64,000 nt of DNA from Verrucomicrobiales bacterium (GCA_016795425.1 JAEUHG010000001.1:62001-126000); one strand, 5' to 3'. Numbered from the stretch's first letter, positions 26,897-36,358 are shown. Made by a program: numbers and translations. Notes: generated from the letters alone by a model not told the origin.

Positions 26897-28354
26897 TTAC
26901 CCCAGAACTCCGCGCACCGGCTTCGCACTGCCCGCAACTCCGGTCAGACGTTCCTGACGCGCATTCACCTCGAAGCTCAGCGACTCATACTTCAAGCCCA
27001 ACGCCGTCAGGACGGTCGCGTGAAGGTCCCGGAAAGGCACCGGCTCCTCGGCCGCCATCAGTCCGATCTCGTCCGTTGAGCCAATCCGCGTTCCGGGTCG
27101 AACTCCGCCCCCTGCCAGCCAAACCGTGAATCCCGCCGCGTTATGTTGCCTTCCCTTTTCCCCCTGCATCATCGGGGTACGCCCGAACTCGCTCGCCCAT
27201 ACCACCAGAGTCGAATCCAAAAGGCCGCGCTGCTTAAGGTCGGACAACAAGGCGGCGATCGGCTGATCGGTCCAACGGGCCCGGGGCGTGTGGTTGTCGG
27301 TGAGTTTGGCGTGAGCATCCCAGCCGTCCTTGTCGGGCATGTCATATACCTGGACGAACCTCACCCCACGCTCCACCAGGCGTCGGGACAACAGACACTT
27401 CCTGGCGAAATTCTGCGTCCTCTGGTCGGCATGTTCGAACCCGTAGGCCCGACGAAGGTAGGCGGGCTCTTGCTCGAGGTCGCCCACCTCCAGCGCCGCC
27501 GATTGCATCCGGTAAGCCAACTCGTAGCTCGCGATCCGGGCGTCCAACTCCGAGTAACCCGGCCGGGTGCCGCGATGCTCGAGATTGAGGTCACGGATCA
27601 GATCGAGTGTGCGCCGCTGTCCGTCCGCCATGGACTCCGGCGGCAACAGATCCAACACCGGTGTTCCCCGGTCCCGCAGGCGCGTCGGTTGAAACGCAGC
27701 CGGCAAGAAGCCGTTGGAATAATTCGCCGCCCCACCGAGCGGGCCGGCGTCGAACAGCATGACGTAACCGGGCAGATCTTGGTTCTGAGTGCCCAGTCCA
27801 TAGGTCACCCAGGAACCCAAACTCGCCTTGCCAGGACGGATATCGCCCGTGTGCATCTGGTAACTGGCTGGGCCATGATTATTCGAATCGGCCTGGACGG
27901 AATGGATGAAGCATAGGTCATCCACATGCTCGGCCACCTGTGGATACAACTCACTCACCCACATCCCCGATTGGCCGTATTGCTTCCAGGCGTATGGACT
28001 TCCCATCAACTCGTCCTTGCACCCGTGGAACACATTGGCGTGCTTCGTGGCTTCCAGCGCCTGGCGAATCGAAGCCGGCACCGGCTTCCCATCCAGCTTC
28101 TGAAGCAACGGCTTGTAGTCGAAGGTGTCGAGTTGAGACGGACCACCCACCATGAAAAGGAAGATCACCGACTTCGCCCTCGGCGCGAAATGAGGCGCGC
28201 GCGGAGCGAACGGATTCAAAGGGTCGATTACTGGCTGTCCGGCCCCCGATCCGCCACGCGCCTCGATCTGGCGCAGCGCGGTCAAGGCGACAGCACCAAA
28301 CCCAGCCCCCATGCGCCCCAGAAATGCACGCCGGGAACTTGGGCTGGGAGACAT
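26897..28354 (-). CDS. Tat-exported DUF1501 protein
   Basis: A 485-residue DUF1501 protein. The twin-arginine signal SRRAFLGRMGAGFGAVALTAL marks export of a folded protein. The family core is visible: KSVIFLFMVGGPSQLDTFDYKP, DDLCFIHSVQAD, GPASYQMHTG and WASEFGRTPM, an alkaline-phosphatase-like fold whose conserved Asp, His and Glu residues suggest metal binding. DUF1501 genes usually follow a DUF1549/DUF1553 cytochrome gene; here the upstream neighbour is a HEAT-repeat gene. The ATG at 28354 is preceded in frame by TTG and GTG. The function is unknown. A second member of the family, with the usual partner, is at 50166. Confidence 0.88.
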   Translation of the reverse strand: MSPSPSSRRAFLGRMGAGFGAVALTALRQIEARGGSGAGQPVIDPLNPFAPRAPHFAPRAKSVIFLFMVGGPSQLDTFDYKPLLQKLDGKPVPASIRQALEATKHANVFHGCKDELMGSPYAWKQYGQSGMWVSELYPQVAEHVDDLCFIHSVQADSNNHGPASYQMHTGDIRPGKASLGSWVTYGLGTQNQDLPGYVMLFDAGPLGGAANYSNGFLPAAFQPTRLRDRGTPVLDLLPPESMADGQRRTLDLIRDLNLEHRGTRPGYSELDARIASYELAYRMQSAALEVGDLEQEPAYLRRAYGFEHADQRTQNFARKCLLSRRLVERGVRFVQVYDMPDKDGWDAHAKLTDNHTPRARWTDQPIAALLSDLKQRGLLDSTLVVWASEFGRTPMMQGEKGRQHNAAGFTVWLAGGGVRPGTRIGSTDEIGLMAAEEPVPFRDLHATVLTALGLKYESLSFEVNARQERLTGVAGSAKPVRGVLG

Positions 28355-28460
28355 CAACACCCCGCCAGAATGCCGGTAATCATGGCACCGTCAATCGACA
28401 GTGTCCGATGTCGCGCGCGGAATGGACCGGGATCATTCCACGGGCCAAGCCCTTCACGAG

Positions 28461-29039
28461 TCATTGCCCCACGGAGGTGGGCCGGTCCGGAGTTCGATTG
28501 CGGGACGGTGGATCCACCACGCTCTCGCCTCGGGCCCGCAGCGCGTCAGCCAGGGCATTGGCGAATGGACCCTCGGCGCTGGACAACGCCACGCGCAGGG
28601 CCGCCAAGGCCCTAGCCCCGGGGATTCGCATGAGGGCACAACGGGCATCCTCTCGAAGCTCGGGATGATCCAGCAAATCCGATAGCCATGGCACCACCCG
28701 CTGATCGCCCAATTCGGAGATCATCCAAATCAACTCACGCTGAATCGTGGCGGGTGCCTGGCCAAACACCCCACGGATCTCACTGACCACGGCGCCTCCC
28801 TGAGAGCCCGCTCCCGGCCGACCGGCGACGCGAACCACATTCCACAGAGCGCGTCGCGCGGCCTGGGCCGTCCCGGGAGGCGAGTTGCACATTTCACCGA
28901 CCAACGGCGCCACGGCCGGAGCGCCGAGCCGACCGGCCCCCTGGAGTGCGGGCCCACGGATCATGTCATCGTCCATCCGAAGGCGACGAATCATGGCTTC
29001 CACCGCGGCGGATTGACTCGATAGATCGGTTGAATTCAT
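28461..29039 (-). CDS. HEAT-repeat protein
   Basis: A 192-residue helical protein of tandem HEAT-like repeats: MIRGPALQGAGRLGAPAVAPLV, ALWNVVRVAG, LIWMISELGDQRVVPWLSDLL and REDARCALMRIPGARALAAL. Such repeats form a protein-binding solenoid. No signal peptide or catalytic motif is visible. The ATG at 29039 is nine bases inside a TTG start. It may act together with the DUF1501 protein encoded 106 bases downstream, as HEAT proteins and DUF1501/DUF1549 systems are often linked in this phylum; that is inference. Confidence 0.75.
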   Translation of the reverse strand: MNSTDLSSQSAAVEAMIRRLRMDDDMIRGPALQGAGRLGAPAVAPLVGEMCNSPPGTAQAARRALWNVVRVAGRPGAGSQGGAVVSEIRGVFGQAPATIQRELIWMISELGDQRVVPWLSDLLDHPELREDARCALMRIPGARALAALRVALSSAEGPFANALADALRARGESVVDPPSRNRTPDRPTSVGQ

Positions 29040-29154
29040 AGGGAGCAAAGCCTTACGGATTTCCGAGACCCTCTGGCAGCCTGAACCCTACAACATTGGT
29101 TCCCCTCTCCCTTGCGGGAGACAGTCTGGGCGAGAGTGCTTGGAGAAGAGTGTT

Positions 29155-30501
29155 TCACAGCACAAAGGGCGATCGTTGCGGACGACTCAGCAGGCGATTC
29201 GCATGCTCGTCCCCAACCACCTTTTCCCGGTCTCCATCCCATACTAACGGCCGACCGAGGATATAGGAAAGGTTTCCGAGATTGCAGAGGGTCGCCGTGC
29301 GGTGCGCGATCTCAATATCCACCGCCGGACGCATGTGCCCCTCGCGGATCGATCGGAACCAGTCCGCCTTGTGGTTCATGTTGAAGTCCTCGTACTCATC
29401 CGTCCGCGGCACTTCTTGTCCGCCCGACGGCAGCTCGAAATCGATAGCCTCTCGATTGGCCGGGCGATATCCGCCCTCCCATTCCAGAATCAGATGCCCC
29501 GTCGCACCCCAAAAGACGTTGCCGAACTCGGTCGTGCCCACCTTGTCACCCGGTTGCCCCCACTCCAATACCCAATCCGGATTCTTGAACCGATACACCA
29601 CGTGCATGTCGACCGGACAGTCCCACAGACCGCGCGCAGGGGCGCGACCGGTAGCCTCGACCGTGAACGACGTTTGGTGATCGGCATTCATGCACCACAG
29701 AATGGTGCTGAATTGATGAGCTCCGCGATCCCTAATCTGGCCGCCTCCGGATTCCAGCAGCCAACGGAAATTTGCCGGGTGGTAACGCCGGTTGTATGGC
29801 CGCCACGGTAGCGGCCCCAGCCATAAGTCCCAATCCAACCCCTCAGGGGGTTCACTGTCGGGAACGGGTTGGTCATCCACTGGATTCGCGTAGTGCCAAC
29901 AGGTCACCTTGTGGATTTTCCCGACAATGCCGTTGCGGATGGCACGACAGGTATGCCAGGCGCCTTTGGCCGTCCTCGCCTGAGCCCCCACCTGCACGGC
30001 GACATGGTTTTCCCGGGCCGCCTTCACCATGGCACGCCCTTCGGCAACCGTCACCGACGCGGGCTTCTCGACGTACACGTGCTTGCCGGACTGGCACGCA
30101 TGAACGGTCTGCACCGCATGCCAGTGGTCCGGAGTGGCGATCAACACCGCGTCAATGTCCTTCCGTTCGAGAATGTATCGATAGTCCCGATAGGGTCGGA
30201 CGGCCTTTCCGAGGTTCTCCCAGGCCGCCATCAACCGATTGTCATCGGCGTCACAGACCGCGGCGATGCGGACTTTCTCCTCCTGCTGAAAACGCACCAT
30301 GTTGTTCACGTGCGTCATCCCCATGCCACCGACACCGATGTGCGCCACCACGAAACGATCGTTGGCACCCGGACGCCCCGGTGCACTGAAGACCCGCGAG
30401 GGGATGAACTGGAAGAGGCCGCTGGCGCCGGCGGCCGCCAGAGCGGACTTCAGGAAGGAACGTCGCCGGAGGCGGCGTGATAGGGTCGGACCCTGGGCCA
30501 T
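29155..30501 (-). CDS. Tat-exported Gfo/Idh/MocA oxidoreductase
   Basis: A 448-residue NAD(P)-dependent oxidoreductase. The leader RRRSFLKSALAAAGASGL is a twin-arginine signal, so the protein is probably exported with its cofactor. The Rossmann motif is HIGVGGMGMTHVNNMV, followed by VEKPASVTVAEGRAMV (the conserved EKP) and the GGGQIRDRGAHQFSTILW segment with the conserved Asp-x3-His. Substrates of this family are sugars and sugar derivatives. It lies between the HEAT-repeat gene and the S9 peptidase gene, all on the minus strand. A GTG at 30513 is the alternative start. Confidence 0.9.
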   Translation of the reverse strand: MAQGPTLSRRLRRRSFLKSALAAAGASGLFQFIPSRVFSAPGRPGANDRFVVAHIGVGGMGMTHVNNMVRFQQEEKVRIAAVCDADDNRLMAAWENLGKAVRPYRDYRYILERKDIDAVLIATPDHWHAVQTVHACQSGKHVYVEKPASVTVAEGRAMVKAARENHVAVQVGAQARTAKGAWHTCRAIRNGIVGKIHKVTCWHYANPVDDQPVPDSEPPEGLDWDLWLGPLPWRPYNRRYHPANFRWLLESGGGQIRDRGAHQFSTILWCMNADHQTSFTVEATGRAPARGLWDCPVDMHVVYRFKNPDWVLEWGQPGDKVGTTEFGNVFWGATGHLILEWEGGYRPANREAIDFELPSGGQEVPRTDEYEDFNMNHKADWFRSIREGHMRPAVDIEIAHRTATLCNLGNLSYILGRPLVWDGDREKVVGDEHANRLLSRPQRSPFVL

Positions 30502-30561
30502 GGGGCGATTCACCGCCCCGCTCCCGGAATCGTCAATTGACCGGTGGCGAAACGTCCGAAC

Positions 30562-32493
30562 CTATTTCAGCAGGTGCGCGTCGAGGAACTGCACGATCGC
30601 CAGAAACATCGCGTCGATGTTCTTCTTCTTCTGGAACCCGTGCCCTTCGTCCGGCGCCATGAGGTACCAAACCGTGCCCCCTTGATCGCGCATCGCGCGG
30701 ACCATCTGCTCGGCCTCGGTCACCGGTACGCGGGGATCATTCTTGCCCTGAACGACGAGCAACGGCTTGCGGATCTTCCCCACCTGCGTGAGCGGCGAGA
30801 TCCGATTCAGGAACTCCGCCATCGCCGGTTCCCGTTCGTCCCCATACTCCACTCGCCTCAAATCGCGCCGGTAATCCTGTGTATTCTTCAAGAAGGTCAG
30901 GAAATTCGAAATCCCCACCACGTCCACGGCACAGCGCAATCGCTCGCCGTGATGAACCAAGGACGACAAGACCATGTACCCGCCATAGCTGCCGCCATAG
31001 ACCCCGACGCGCTGGGCATCAAGTCCCGGCTGCGTGCCGATCCAATCCAGGAAGGCCCCGATATCACGTACCGAATCCTCGCGCTTCATCCCGTTGTCGA
31101 GTGCCAGGAACGTCTTTCCGTAGCCGGCCGAACCGCGGACGTTGGTGTACAGCAAAGCCACCCCCAGCTCTTCCATCAGATAGTTCCAACGCGCCTGGAA
31201 TCCCGGCCTGGCCTGCGATTCCGGTCCGCCGTGAATGCTGATCAGCACCGGTCGCGGACCCGGGAACCTCTTGGGATCCGGCCGATAGATGAATCCCGAA
31301 ACCTCGCGTCCATCGAACGACTTCACTCGGATCCATTCCGGTTCGGCGAAACGACCGGCGTTCAGTCCTCCCGTCTCACTTGCCGTCCACCGGGTCACCG
31401 TCTGCTTGCGGACGTCGACCGAATACACGTCGTTGGGCGACCGGGCCGAGCTCAAGGTGAATCCGAGATCACGCCCGTTCGCGTGCCACTTCAATCCCGC
31501 GGCCACCCCGGACGGCAACCGAGGCAGTCGTTTTTCCTGTTCTGTCTTCAGGTTGAGAACATGAAGCCGACTGATCCCATCTTCGTTCGCGAAATAGGCG
31601 ACTTCCCGGCGATCGGGAGACAATTCAAATGCTTCAACATCCCAAGTGGGTGCGGGTCCAATGGTGTCCATGCGTCCCGAGGCAAGGTCGATGCGCCACA
31701 ACCGACGGAATTCCCCCCCCCTATCGGACACGGTGATCACCGACCGGCCATCGGCGGCGAAGCGCCCGCCGGCATAGGAGGCCTTTTCTCCCGTCGCCGG
31801 AGTGATCTCGCGCCTGCTCCCGGTCGCCACGTCGATCAGGTGCAGCGAACTCTCGGTAATGGAGACAAAGGAAACCGCGAGCAATTGGCCGTCGTCTGGC
31901 GACCAATCCACCGCCGTCCAACCACCCCCGCTCAACTCGGCGACGCGCCGGTCGCTCGCCGGTCGCGCGGGATCCATGACATACAGATCGGTGTCACGCC
32001 CGTTCCGCCGCGTCGAGGAATAGGCCAGCCAAACGCCCGAACTCGACCAGCACGGGGCCGTGTTCCGCGATGTTCCGTCAGTAATCAACGCCACCCGCCC
32101 GTCCTCCGGGTTCAGGCTGAACAACTGATAGAATTCGCTGCCGCCGACGTCCTGAAGGAAGACGATGGGCTGACCATCGTCCGCCGGTCGAAAGGACCCT
32201 CCGGAAACCGGTTCCCTTAAAAACGTGATCTGCCGCCGATCACCTTCCGGTTGCTGAACCAGATGCAGTTGGGTGGTCTCTCCGAAACGCGTGGTGATCA
32301 GCACATCCCGCCGCCGTGGATGCCAGTCCTGGAAAGCCGCAGCCCGAAATTCGAGGTAGCGCGCGACGTTGGCCCGGAGTGTGTCCGGGGCCGATGGAAT
32401 CCCCTCCGACACCAACCCCGAGTCGGCCCCCATCGCATTCGCCCAACTCGCGATCCAGGCACACGCGCACCCAAGGAAATGATGGATTCTCAT
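30562..32493 (-). CDS. Exported S9 family prolyl oligopeptidase-like peptidase
   Basis: A 643-residue serine peptidase. A signal peptide (MRIHHFLGCACAWIASWANA) precedes a beta-propeller of DPP4/acylaminoacyl-peptidase type (DIATGS-like repeats such as SWTAV, DRGGEFRRLWRI) and an alpha/beta-hydrolase domain. The catalytic triad is visible: Ser502 in GGSYGGYM, Asp586 in GKNDPRVP and His618 in DEGHGF. It should cleave short peptides in the periplasm. An ATG at 32547 would add 18 residues ahead of the signal, so 32493 is preferred. A small gap separates it from the Gfo/Idh gene downstream. Confidence 0.92.
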   Translation of the reverse strand: MRIHHFLGCACAWIASWANAMGADSGLVSEGIPSAPDTLRANVARYLEFRAAAFQDWHPRRRDVLITTRFGETTQLHLVQQPEGDRRQITFLREPVSGGSFRPADDGQPIVFLQDVGGSEFYQLFSLNPEDGRVALITDGTSRNTAPCWSSSGVWLAYSSTRRNGRDTDLYVMDPARPASDRRVAELSGGGWTAVDWSPDDGQLLAVSFVSITESSLHLIDVATGSRREITPATGEKASYAGGRFAADGRSVITVSDRGGEFRRLWRIDLASGRMDTIGPAPTWDVEAFELSPDRREVAYFANEDGISRLHVLNLKTEQEKRLPRLPSGVAAGLKWHANGRDLGFTLSSARSPNDVYSVDVRKQTVTRWTASETGGLNAGRFAEPEWIRVKSFDGREVSGFIYRPDPKRFPGPRPVLISIHGGPESQARPGFQARWNYLMEELGVALLYTNVRGSAGYGKTFLALDNGMKREDSVRDIGAFLDWIGTQPGLDAQRVGVYGGSYGGYMVLSSLVHHGERLRCAVDVVGISNFLTFLKNTQDYRRDLRRVEYGDEREPAMAEFLNRISPLTQVGKIRKPLLVVQGKNDPRVPVTEAEQMVRAMRDQGGTVWYLMAPDEGHGFQKKKNIDAMFLAIVQFLDAHLLK

Positions 32494-32657
32494 GCGCCGG
32501 AGTGTGAGGAGGGAAGCGAGGTGGGGGAAGCGGGAAGGGCGAATCATCCAAGGTCCCGCATTCCCCTACCCCCTTCCCCACCCACTCCTCCCTTCCTTTC
32601 CCGTCCACCCCACGCTTGCCTCCCGACATCGGTCGGGCTTAGGTCTGCCCGTCCTGC

Positions 32658-33398
32658 ATGATAGCACGCGCCCTGGTCGTCAGCCCCACCTACAACGAGC
32701 GCGAGAACTTGGCCGAACTCGTTCGCCGTGTCCTGGCCCTTTCCGACTCCATCGAACTCCTGATCGTCGATGATAACTCGCCGGATGGGACCGGGAAGAT
32801 GGCGGACGCCTTTGCCGCGGAGAACCCCCGCATTCACGTCAAACACCGAGCCGAGAAGGATGGCCTCGGCCGTGCCTACATCGCGGGATTCAAGTGGGCC
32901 TTGGAACGTGATTACCCGTTCGTACTGGAAATGGACGCGGACCTTTCCCACAACCCGTCGGACGTTCCCCGATTGCTGGAGGCCGCTCAGGAAGCTGACT
33001 TGGTCCTCGGCTCACGCTACGTGGACGGAATCCGCGTGCTGAATTGGCCTGCCAACCGCCTCATGCTCAGCCTGGGTGCGGCCCTCTACGTCCGCCTGAT
33101 CACCGGCATGCCGTTTTCCGACCCCACAGGCGGCTTCAAATGTTTTCGACGCGAGGCCCTGCAAGGCCTCGATCTCGATGCCGTCCGGTCCAATGGGTAC
33201 AGTTTTCAGATCGAACTCACCCACCAGATCTGGCGTCGAGGACTTCGAGTCCGCGAAGTGCCGATCATTTTCACCGACCGTTTTCAGGGTAAGTCGAAGA
33301 TGTCGGGCCGAATCGTGCGTGAAGCCCTAACCATGGTCTGGCGACTTTGGTTGCAGAACGGGCTTCGGCGAAGTCCACGGGCCTCGTCACCACGGTAG
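32658..33398 (+). CDS. Dolichol-phosphate mannose synthase-like glycosyltransferase (GT2)
   Basis: A 246-residue GT2 transferase of the polyprenol-phosphate mannose/glucose synthase group. The signature is VSPTYNERENLAELVRRV, LLIVDDNSPDGTG, RAYIAGFKWALE and the metal-binding MDADLSHNP (DxD). The C-terminal part (PFSDPTGGFKCFRREAL, VREVPIIFTDR) is also typical. No C-terminal membrane helices, so it is the soluble bacterial/archaeal-type enzyme. It would transfer a hexose from a nucleotide sugar to undecaprenyl phosphate. Acceptors are unknown. Confidence 0.9.
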   Translation: MIARALVVSPTYNERENLAELVRRVLALSDSIELLIVDDNSPDGTGKMADAFAAENPRIHVKHRAEKDGLGRAYIAGFKWALERDYPFVLEMDADLSHNPSDVPRLLEAAQEADLVLGSRYVDGIRVLNWPANRLMLSLGAALYVRLITGMPFSDPTGGFKCFRREALQGLDLDAVRSNGYSFQIELTHQIWRRGLRVREVPIIFTDRFQGKSKMSGRIVREALTMVWRLWLQNGLRRSPRASSPR

Positions 33399-33433
33399 TC
33401 TACACGCCAAAATTCTCGCGCCTGCCCTGCGCG

Positions 33434-33448
33434 TCCTCACCGTGAGGA
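33434..33448 (+). terminator. Short palindrome after the GT2 gene
   Basis: TCCTCAC and GTGAGGA are exact 7-base arms around a single C, 36 bases after the stop codon. There is no T-tract, so terminator function is uncertain. Confidence 0.3.
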
Positions 33449-33460
33449 TGAGCTACTGCC

Positions 33461-33499
33461 CTTTCGCTCCGTGCCTCTGTGCCTCCGTGGTGAAAGCTT
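33461..33499. repeat. Dispersed TTEAQRH-type intergenic repeat, copy 1
   Basis: A C/T/G-rich tract of overlapping CCTCTGTGCCTCCGTG units. Its complement translates in one frame to the HHGGTEAR/TTEAQR phrase that recurs as a spurious peptide in many environmental genomes. It lies between the GT2 gene and the Asp/Asn hydroxylase gene and is similar to the tract at 35281. The copy number genome-wide cannot be seen here. Confidence 0.55.
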
Positions 33500-33531
33500 G
33501 ATTCTTGGAGGAGGCGACCGATCCCCGCCCA

Positions 33532-34332
33532 TCATCCCTTTGCCTTATCCGCGTACATCTTCTTCTCCCACTTCGCCTGCTTGCCCTTGGCCTCGCGAAT
33601 GAATGGGGCCAGCGTGGCCATGTTCAATACCCGGTCATTCAACCAGCCGAACGGCGCTTTCATCGGCCGCGCAAAATCGACGAACAACACCACGCGGTAC
33701 CCCTCGGTGTCGTTCCACACCTCGTGGTTGTAGGTGTCGTCAAAGATCAGGCATTTGCCCTCCTGCCAGAGACAGGTCTGGTCAGCGATGCGAATCCGCA
33801 CCTTTTCCCGGGGCTCAGGGACCAACAGTCCCAGGTGCAGGCGGAGCACCCCGACGTAGGGCCCACGATGCGGCGGGATGTGTTTGTGCGGCGAAAGAAT
33901 CGAGAAAAACGCCGTCTTGATGCCCGGAATCTTGTCCAGCAACCGCATCGTCTCGGGACACCGTCGCGCGTTTTCCTCACAGTCCATCCCGATGCCGCGA
34001 AGGAAGAACGTCTTCCACTGGTCGTCCTTCTGGATCAATCCCACTTCCTTCACGATGTCCTGGAACGACGGCATCTTGTCGCGGAACTTCATCACCTCAT
34101 CGAGTTCCTTCCTCACCTTCCGCCAGTCTGCCTCCACCTCCGCCGCCCAGGGAAAGTGTCGATTGTCGTAGACTGGAACGTCTGGAATCAACGAGGCGCG
34201 CGCGAGCATCGCCTCGAAGGAATCCGTGATCTTCGCCAGAATCTTCCGAGAAAGTGTCTTCGGTGGATTCAGCCGAAACGTGCGATCCAGAATGTTGGCC
34301 GGGATGTTCGGACCGGTGAGTGCGCCGTTCAT
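33532..34332 (-). CDS. Aspartyl/asparaginyl beta-hydroxylase-like dioxygenase
   Basis: A 266-residue member of the Fe(II)/2-oxoglutarate-dependent aspartyl/asparaginyl hydroxylase family. The iron-binding first His and the 2-oxoglutarate loop appear in SPHKHIPPHRGPYVGVLRLHL, and the second iron-binding His in IFDDTYNHEVWND. There is no signal peptide, so it is probably cytoplasmic. Bacterial members often modify lipids or peptides; the target is unknown. The ATG at 34332 is the first in-frame ATG; an upstream TTG at 34419 is unlikely. It overlaps no neighbour. Confidence 0.85.
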   Translation of the reverse strand: MNGALTGPNIPANILDRTFRLNPPKTLSRKILAKITDSFEAMLARASLIPDVPVYDNRHFPWAAEVEADWRKVRKELDEVMKFRDKMPSFQDIVKEVGLIQKDDQWKTFFLRGIGMDCEENARRCPETMRLLDKIPGIKTAFFSILSPHKHIPPHRGPYVGVLRLHLGLLVPEPREKVRIRIADQTCLWQEGKCLIFDDTYNHEVWNDTEGYRVVLFVDFARPMKAPFGWLNDRVLNMATLAPFIREAKGKQAKWEKKMYADKAKG

Positions 34333-34453
34333 CGTCAGTTCAAAGCGCGGCACAATGCCGTTCCGGATTTCAAGTGCCAATACGGAAAACGCCTCGTTTC
34401 TTGACCATGCGACCGCCAAGGAACGGCCCCGAAGGCCGAGTTCCAGGCCCCGC

Positions 34454-35116
34454 TCACCCTTCCGCCGAAGTCTCCGTCGGTGGCGTCACGTCCGTGAACG
34501 ATTCGTGGGTGGAGGCCGCCGCCCTGATTCGCAAGAGGCGGAACACGGAGTCCCCATGAGTAAGGACGCGCAACTCATCCCAACCCGCCGAAGGCACCAC
34601 CTCATCCCGTCGGGCATGCCCCAAGACCAACAAACCGCCCGGCTTCAGCAGGGTGGCAGTCTCGGCGGCATCCGCCAGTTGCTGCGACAACGACGACGAC
34701 CGCCCTGCCTTGGTTTTCGGTCCGAAGGGCGGATCCGCCATGATGAGGTCATACCGACGCGCCCCGGTTGACACAAGGGAACGCATCGCCGCGAAGGCTT
34801 CCTGCACCCGCAATTCGTGGCGATCCGCGGGCAGTTCCAAATCCCGCACATTGGCGCGAATGTACCGGGCGTGATCCGACGACTTCTCCACGCTCGTCAC
34901 CCACTTCGCCCCGCGGCTCAGGCATTCCAGACCCAGGGCACCCGTTCCCGAAAAAAGATCCAGTACTTCGGCATCCGACACCCTTTCACCCAGGCTGTTG
35001 AAGACCGCCTGCCGCACCAGATCCGGCGTCGGCCGCACCGAAAGCCCCTTCGGCGCCGACAGCCTTCGACCGCCCGCGATGCCGCCAATGATTCGCACAG
35101 GCGATGTTGAGGACAT
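34454..35116 (-). CDS. rsmD: 16S rRNA (guanine(966)-N(2))-methyltransferase RsmD
   Basis: A 220-residue RsmD-type methyltransferase that modifies G966 of 16S rRNA. The RsmD opening RIIGGIAGGRRL...G.SVRPTPD is present, then the SAM-binding VLDLFSGTGALGLECLSRGA and the catalytic ADPPFG (DPPF in place of NPPF). The length is normal. The ATG at 35116 is used instead of the TTG at 35134. It is divergent from the AraC-family gene and separated from it by 286 bases. Confidence 0.92.
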   Translation of the reverse strand: MSSTSPVRIIGGIAGGRRLSAPKGLSVRPTPDLVRQAVFNSLGERVSDAEVLDLFSGTGALGLECLSRGAKWVTSVEKSSDHARYIRANVRDLELPADRHELRVQEAFAAMRSLVSTGARRYDLIMADPPFGPKTKAGRSSSLSQQLADAAETATLLKPGGLLVLGHARRDEVVPSAGWDELRVLTHGDSVFRLLRIRAAASTHESFTDVTPPTETSAEG

Positions 35117-35208
35117 CCTTGCACCGGATTCCAAGTCCCAAGACCGGCGCGTGGACAGCCATGGGATCGATCATCCTCTTCGAAGCATGCGGCGGAACTG
35201 AGGGATTC

Positions 35209-35312
35209 TTTGTCTCGCGCAGAGAGGGGTTCAGGAACACCGATGACAAACCCCCATGTTTGCTCCCTTCCTCCCCCTTCCCTTTCGCCGCGCCTCTGCG
35301 CCTGTGCGTAGG
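35209..35312. repeat. Dispersed CGCAGAGG-type repeat, inverted pair (copies 2 and 3)
   Basis: At 35209-35228 there is a tract TTTGTCTCGCGCAGAGAGGG, and at 35281-35312 the opposite-strand tract CCTTTCGCCGCGCCTCTGCG (continuing to 35312). The second aligns well with the repeat at 33461-33499 with CTTTCGC, GCCTCTG and GCCT in register. They sit in the divergent gap between rsmD and the AraC-family gene, either side of a pyrimidine-rich stretch. No gene is visible in this gap. Confidence 0.5.
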
Positions 35313-35402
35313 GCCAACCCTTCATCGCCTTATTCCCCCCCGCATCTCCCCACCCCGTTTCGGAATGGTGCCCCTCAGCGGGAGCCGGCACGCTCCACCC
35401 CT

Positions 35403-36290
35403 ATGTCCCCGGCCGAGAAAGGCGATGGTTTCCCCGGGCAACGCATCGTGGTGCTGCCGCGACGTGTGGTTGCCACCGCCCGCAACCATCCCCTGCTCGA
35501 CGGCCAGTTCCCCACCGATGTGGGGTTCTTTCCGTCGGCCCGCGGTCACTTTCGGGAGCGACCGAACGGCGCGGAACAAACCATCTTCATTCATTGCAGC
35601 GAAGGGCGCGGTTGGTGCCGATGTGGCGGGAAAGAACACCCTGTCGGCCCGGCAGATCTCATCGTCATTCCACCGCAGGTTTCCCACGCCTATGCCGCAA
35701 GCGCGCAAGAGCCCTGGACCATCCGATGGTTCCACGCCGTCGGATCGCGCATCCCTGTCTTTGCACGCGAACTCGGCACATTCGCCGAGCAACCGGTGGT
35801 GCGTTTGCCCGCCGAGATCGCGCTGGCGTCGTTGTTCGAGGAAATGCTGGGCACTCTCGAACAAGGCTACACTCCGGCTCACCTTCTTTATGCCTCCCAA
35901 ATCCTTTCCCATCTGCTCGGCCGCATGGTCTGGTGCCGAAACCAGACCGGACGCGAGACGACGGATCCGCACCATCGGGTGGCCCAAAGCCTGGAGTACA
36001 TGAAGCAAAACCTTTCCCAGCGCGTGCGCGTCCAGGATTTGGCCAAGCTCGCCGGACTCTCCCTCTCGCATTACTCCGCGCTGTTTCGCGACCTCACCGG
36101 CTACGCGCCCATGGAGTACTTCATCGGCATGCGCATGCACCAAGCGCGCCAGCTTCTCGACACCACCGCCCTTTCCATCAAGGAAATCGCAGCCCAAGTC
36201 GGCTACGATGACCCCCTCTACTTCTCCCGGGCCTTCCACGAAGTGAACGACGTTTCCCCGACCCAATACCGCGACGAACGCAAAGGTTGA
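35403..36290 (+). CDS. AraC-family transcriptional regulator with cupin sensor
   Basis: A 295-residue regulator. Residues about 30-120 form an AraC-type cupin ligand-binding domain (EQTIFIHCSEGRGWCRCGGKEHPVGPADLIVIPP), and residues about 195-290 hold two helix-turn-helix motifs: VQDLAKLAGLSLSHYSALFR and SIKEIAAQVGYDDPLYFSRAFHEV. Ligands of this subgroup are often sugars. The ATG at 35403 is chosen because it keeps the cupin domain near the N terminus; a frame upstream to 35256 carries only repeat-derived, Pro-rich sequence. The dienelactone hydrolase and aldo/keto reductase genes that follow could be its targets, which is inference. Confidence 0.92.
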   Translation: MSPAEKGDGFPGQRIVVLPRRVVATARNHPLLDGQFPTDVGFFPSARGHFRERPNGAEQTIFIHCSEGRGWCRCGGKEHPVGPADLIVIPPQVSHAYAASAQEPWTIRWFHAVGSRIPVFARELGTFAEQPVVRLPAEIALASLFEEMLGTLEQGYTPAHLLYASQILSHLLGRMVWCRNQTGRETTDPHHRVAQSLEYMKQNLSQRVRVQDLAKLAGLSLSHYSALFRDLTGYAPMEYFIGMRMHQARQLLDTTALSIKEIAAQVGYDDPLYFSRAFHEVNDVSPTQYRDERKG

Positions 36291-36358
36291 TCCCGTCGCC
36301 GCGACCCGAATCGTCATCGATTGACGCCCGCTCAACCCCAAGCACCCTGCTACTCATC

